From PSLL01 sp050259195 (GTDB lineage Bacteria > Desulfobacterota_D > UBA1144 > Nemesobacterales > CSP1-2): a DNA stretch of 7,981 bases. Numbering within the stretch: the first letter of the stretch is position 1; each line of letters starts with the position of its first letter. The translations under genes and the position numbers were made by a program. The notes below the pieces were generated by a model. That model saw only the letters and a list, made by a program, of their open reading frames with translations, did no database searches and was not told the DNA's origin. The stretch lies in NCBI GenBank assembly GCA_050259195.1, contig JBLNAE010000259.1:1-7981 (forward strand). The letters run 5' to 3'. This document shows positions 5,357-7,981 of the stretch, piece after piece.

Positions 5357-7189
5357 ATGCCTGAAGGAAAGATAAAGAAAGTAATGGAAAAGATCAGCCA
5401 GAGTGTTGTAGTAATGGTTCCTTATCAAAGAGATCAAGAAATTCAAGATAGGGAACAAAACTATATTAACCTTCCGAACCGTTATGTTATAAAAAGTGAG
5501 GAAAATAGAAGAATTCTCAATTGTCTGGAAGCTCCCAATGTGACTATACGAGTGGAGCGGGGGTTAGTGGTATCTGCATCTTCTGCACGAAAGTATCCAT
5601 CGGGTACAATATTTCTGGACGGTACAGCACAGGGGGAACCATTCCTGGATCATCAACGGCAGATCTATAATCTGGATCATCATGAAGGTTGTATTCGTGC
5701 TTTTACTCTTTCAACCTGTGAACAGGCAATAGTAATGCTCCTCAAAGGTCTTGACCTTAGAAATCAAGACTGGACAATCTATGCCAATGATCCTGATCTT
5801 GATACCATTCTGGCTATCTGGGTTTTGCTGAACCATCTACGTATTAACAAGAACGAAGCGGTTCGGAAAACGATCACTCCCTTACTTCGACTGGAAGGAA
5901 TTATCGATTCACTTGGTCTTGAATTCAAAGATCTATGCGGTTTCCCACCGGACCTCTATCAAAAAGTGATGAAACAAATCGATGATCTTAGATTCAATGA
6001 GCTCACCATCAAAAAAGAAGGGCACTGGGATGAAATTGACTTTCTCGAATACACAGCAGATGTACTACGTAAAATCGATCAGATGGTCTACCAGCCGGAT
6101 GATTTTGAGGATTTTAAAAGTGTGGAGGTACTTGCACGTGTAGAAATCGGTAACAATCGTATTGGGGTTGTATGCCGAGCAGATATGGGGATATACGAAG
6201 TGGAACGATATCTAGTCAAGCTTTACGAAAATCGTCTTGGCCTGGTCATATTACAGAAAGAACCTCATACATACTCGCTACGACAGGTTGGTCCTTCCTT
6301 GTCGGGAGATTTAACTAATGTCTATGAAAAGCTGAATTTTCTTGACCCGGCCGTTAATGGACGCCGACCTGGCAATCGTTGGGGTGGTTCAGCCGATATC
6401 GGTGGTTCCCCGAGAATAACTGGTACGAAACTAACTCCACTGGAAATTGCCCAGGCTTGCAGAGGAGCATTTCATAAGACACATCCGATTCATTATTTTT
6501 TGCAGCTGGTTGCAGCATTGGTAGCTGTTTCAGGTGTTCTAGCTGCCGGATGGGCAGCAACGATGTTGTGGAAACCAAAGAACCTAATTTCTGCAAAAGT
6601 ACTGGATATAATTACGAATCCGATGTTTGGATTCGGTATAACCACGATAATTTTGACCTGTATACTTTTAATTCTTTTTGCTCGAAAACGGTACTGGACT
6701 TTCGGATTTCGGTTGCCCGCTGCCCACGACTGGTTCATTCTGCTACCTGCTGTAATCTTAGCAGGACTTTTGGGGGGAGCTTGGGTTTCACTTAATTCCA
6801 TATCCGGTTCCCTTATCTCAGATCGAGTTTTCTTTGCATTACTGGTATATCCGATTTCCGCTGAACTTCTATTTCGAAGCCTTGTTCACGGTATCCTCGC
6901 ACAGAAATCTCCCATTCAACATGTCGCGGGGCACTGGTTTTTATCATGGCCGGTTCTTGCATCCAGCCTTCTTTATGCGACAAGCTCAATGTTTTCCTTT
7001 GTGCCTTTTTTCTCGCCACTGCAAGAGCTGGGGCCTAAGTTGTCTGCAATAATTCTTTCAATCGCTGCTTTTGCTTTTAGCCTGTTTCTAGGAATGGTTC
7101 GAGAACGATCTCAGAGTATTATACCAACGATTCTTTTTCATAGCCTGACTGTAACAATAATTATTTCTCTGTATCACGGAATGCATTGA
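5357..7189 (+). CDS. DHH/DHHA1-like phosphoesterase fused to CPBP (CAAX protease-like) membrane domain
   Basis: A 610-residue protein: a soluble N-terminal half (1-375) and a membrane C-terminal half with about seven hydrophobic segments between 378 and 607. The soluble half has FLDGT (D88), NLDHHEG (D107-H108-H109), then NDPDLD (D145, D147, D149), and at 342-353 WGGSADIGGSPR, resembling the DHHA1 GGxxxxAGG loop. In ordinary DHH enzymes the HxxPDxD motif comes before DHH; here the PDLD motif follows it. The membrane half resembles CPBP: AELLFRS (502-508) in place of EExxFRG, SSLLYATSS (536-544) lacking the usual His, GMVRERSQS (579-587), and H595 kept but without the Asn four residues on. Protease activity is therefore doubtful. 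DHH/DHHA1 relatives GdpP and DhhP cleave c-di-AMP; with the divergent DAC gene, a c-di-AMP hydrolase or membrane receptor role is inferred. Start: ATG 5357 with AAGAAGGA at about 5344-5351. No terminator follows directly. Confidence 0.75.
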   Translation: MPEGKIKKVMEKISQSVVVMVPYQRDQEIQDREQNYINLPNRYVIKSEENRRILNCLEAPNVTIRVERGLVVSASSARKYPSGTIFLDGTAQGEPFLDHQRQIYNLDHHEGCIRAFTLSTCEQAIVMLLKGLDLRNQDWTIYANDPDLDTILAIWVLLNHLRINKNEAVRKTITPLLRLEGIIDSLGLEFKDLCGFPPDLYQKVMKQIDDLRFNELTIKKEGHWDEIDFLEYTADVLRKIDQMVYQPDDFEDFKSVEVLARVEIGNNRIGVVCRADMGIYEVERYLVKLYENRLGLVILQKEPHTYSLRQVGPSLSGDLTNVYEKLNFLDPAVNGRRPGNRWGGSADIGGSPRITGTKLTPLEIAQACRGAFHKTHPIHYFLQLVAALVAVSGVLAAGWAATMLWKPKNLISAKVLDIITNPMFGFGITTIILTCILLILFARKRYWTFGFRLPAAHDWFILLPAVILAGLLGGAWVSLNSISGSLISDRVFFALLVYPISAELLFRSLVHGILAQKSPIQHVAGHWFLSWPVLASSLLYATSSMFSFVPFFSPLQELGPKLSAIILSIAAFAFSLFLGMVRERSQSIIPTILFHSLTVTIIISLYHGMH

Positions 7190-7396
7190 TTGATAATATA
7201 CGCGCTTTTGATTAACATAAATATGAACTTACAGGATGAACTAAGCCATATATTACCCTTTTTAAATTTTCTAAAAATAAGGCGCACTGTTTTTTCATCA
7301 TACCTATTAAAATAGAGAAATGGTCTTACACACGCCGGAGTGGATACCCTACTGGGGGCATATTTCGGCAGTATCTCTATAGTCTCTTCTTTAGCT

Positions 7397-7415
7397 TAAT
7401 CCCCTACGGGGATTA
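7397..7415. repeat. Perfect 8-bp hairpin TAATCCCC-TAC-GGGGATTA
   Basis: Arms 7397-7404 and 7408-7415 with a 3-nt loop. It sits at the left edge of the TGTCTCC-rich segment and directly precedes the first TGTCTCT motif (7420), so it may be a REP-like palindrome belonging to the same repeat element. No T run follows, so a terminator role is unlikely on the plus strand. Confidence 0.6.
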
Positions 7416-7440
7416 GGTGTGTCTCTTCTGGCGGCGGGCG

Positions 7441-7734
7441 TGTCTCTTTTGTCTCCGCTGTGTCTCCATGTGGAGACACTCTCTTTTTTGTTGTCACTGC
7501 GACGGCTGAGTGGCTGGGGCATTTGTCTCCCCTGTCTCCGCCAACTTGAAGGCTTGGGAGAAATGATAGTATGTTCGTGTACGAGGCTAATGTACAGTAG
7601 ACATTTAGAACTTCCTGTTGCAGTAGAATGTGTCAGCAGAGCACGTAAGGTTACAATGAACCAAATCTTCTCTGATGTAAGAAAGCCACTGCCTTCTTCC
7701 GACCCCTCACGCTGTGTCGGAGACAATGGAGACA
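7441..7734. repeat. Bipartite 17-bp motif TGTCTCY-NN-TGTCTCCG, three copies (one inverted)
   Basis: Copies at 7441-7457 (NN = TT) and 7524-7540 (NN = CC) on the plus strand, and 7718-7734 on the minus strand (NN = AT). The last two form 17-bp inverted repeats bounding a 211-bp segment. Single TGTCTCY units also occur at 7420-7426 and 7461-7467. This looks like a small non-autonomous element or REP/RAYT-type repeat cluster; no transposase is present in the window to confirm it. Confidence 0.6.
7460..7489 (+). terminator. Possible rho-independent terminator
   Basis: GTGTCTCC (7460-7467), loop ATGT, GGAGACAC (7472-7479), a perfect 8-bp stem, followed after four bases by six T (7484-7489). It could end the DHH-CPBP transcript, although it is about 270 bp past the stop codon and is built from the local TGTCTCC repeat, so the hairpin may belong to the repeat. 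Confidence 0.4.
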
Positions 7735-7764
7735 GTGCCGAATTATAGGAGCTATGAATATGAG

Positions 7765-7784
7765 ATTACTGAGAACTCAGTAAT
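7765..7784. promoter_or_regulatory. Perfect 9-bp palindrome abutting a promoter
   Basis: ATTACTGAG (7765-7773), AA, CTCAGTAAT (7776-7784). It ends four bases before the -35 box at 7789, a typical place for an operator or activator site. With only a 2-nt centre it fits a protein-binding dyad better than an RNA hairpin. Confidence 0.5.
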
Positions 7785-7788
7785 TTAT

Positions 7789-7817
7789 TTGACTTGAAAA
7801 TAGGTTTATTTTATTCT
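7789..7817 (+). promoter_or_regulatory. Sigma70-like promoter near the right edge
   Basis: TTGACT (7789-7794), 17-bp spacer, TATTCT (7812-7817). Transcription would start near 7824 and run toward the possible gene at 7908. The palindrome just upstream suggests regulation. Confidence 0.45.
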
Positions 7818-7907
7818 GTGTGCAGTAAAGTAGGAAACCAGTGTTTTGCAGTTTAACACCCCCATATAGGATATTATACTGCATTTTTGCAGTCTAATTG
7901 TAGTTCT

Positions 7908-7981
7908 ATGAAAGGGGATGTCAAGAGAGAAACCTCTACTAACCTGGCCGCAGTTGAAAAATTTCTTGACAGCCAGCCCCT
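7908..7981 (+). CDS. Possible start of an unidentified gene (3' truncated by window edge)
   Basis: ATG at 7908 opens a frame that runs to the window end (24 complete codons, beginning MKGDVKRETSTNLAAVEKFL and continuing DSQP). It lies downstream of a promoter at 7789-7817. There is no clear ribosome binding site before the ATG. A second ATG at 7918 in another frame is also open to the edge, with GGGG directly abutting it, so the frame is not decided. Too little is visible to name a family. Confidence 0.3.
   Translation, partial: MKGDVKRETSTNLAAVEKFLDSQP

Larger units (their letters stand above)
7190..7907. other. Non-coding region with repeat motifs after the DHH-CPBP gene
   Basis: No convincing gene. 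7190-7390 is AT-rich with nothing recognisable. 7391-7740 abruptly becomes GC-richer and full of TGTCTC/GAGACA motifs and hairpins. 7741-7907 holds a palindrome, a promoter and four TGCAGT-type sites (7821-7826, 7847-7852, 7888-7893, and inverted at 7878-7883; the last two form a hairpin ACTGCA-TTTT-TGCAGT). Open frames of about 110 codons on both strands at 7391-7748 follow the repeat composition and have no protein-like features. Confidence 0.6.

Noticed and set aside
6354..7052. Several short frames on both strands within the DHH-CPBP gene
   Set aside because: They are shadows of a gene with clear domain motifs and membrane helices in its own frame.
7391..7740. CRISPR array
   Set aside because: The repeated units are only 7-17 bp, irregularly spaced and in both orientations, without uniform spacers.
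7391..7748. Open frames of about 110 codons on both strands
   Set aside because: They overlap each other over a repeat-rich segment, have no recognisable domain, and their openness follows from the TGTCTCC composition.

Overview
The window looks like bacterial chromosome of moderate to low GC. Genes have Shine-Dalgarno sequences, promoters are sigma70-like (TTGACA/GATAAT, extended TGnTATAAT), and the region carries a large serine recombinase, an IS110 fragment and small intergenic repeats. A bacterium from an environmental lineage such as Desulfobacterota or Nitrospirota would fit the gene families, but that is a guess; nothing here fixes the taxon.

Layout from left to right. (1) 2-748, plus strand: the C-terminal half of a large serine recombinase, cut by the window edge. 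(2) A strong promoter overlaps its stop codon and contains a 30-bp sequence (765-794) that recurs perfectly at 5096-5125. It should drive (3) a six-helix YdjM-like inner-membrane protein with His/Asp motifs (842-1492). (4) 1493-2261 is decayed DNA: an inverted-repeat structure (1671-1740) and the N-terminal stub of an IS110 transposase that has lost its first catalytic Asp (1760-2026, minus). (5) 2262-4619, minus: a 785-residue sensor protein, PAS-GAF-PAS followed by two tandem diadenylate-cyclase-like (DAC) units. The first unit is degenerate and the second keeps most of the DGA/RH signature. (6) 4620-5356: a long divergent intergenic region with the minus-strand promoter, the second copy of the repeat/promoter, and a leader of about 245 nt with nested hairpins. 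(7) 5357-7189, plus: a 610-residue fusion of a DHH/DHHA1-like phosphoesterase region with a C-terminal membrane domain resembling the CPBP/CAAX-protease family, with several protease residues lost. (8) 7190-7981: non-coding DNA rich in TGTCTCC motifs and hairpins, then a palindrome, a promoter and possibly the start of another gene running off the right edge.

The main point of interest is the divergent pair DAC sensor / DHH-CPBP membrane protein. DAC domains make c-di-AMP, and DHH/DHHA1 proteins such as GdpP and DhhP hydrolyse it or its linear product. The pair may therefore be a self-contained c-di-AMP synthesis and turnover (or sensing) module with unusual architecture on both sides. The domain calls rest on motifs read by eye; the functional link is inference.
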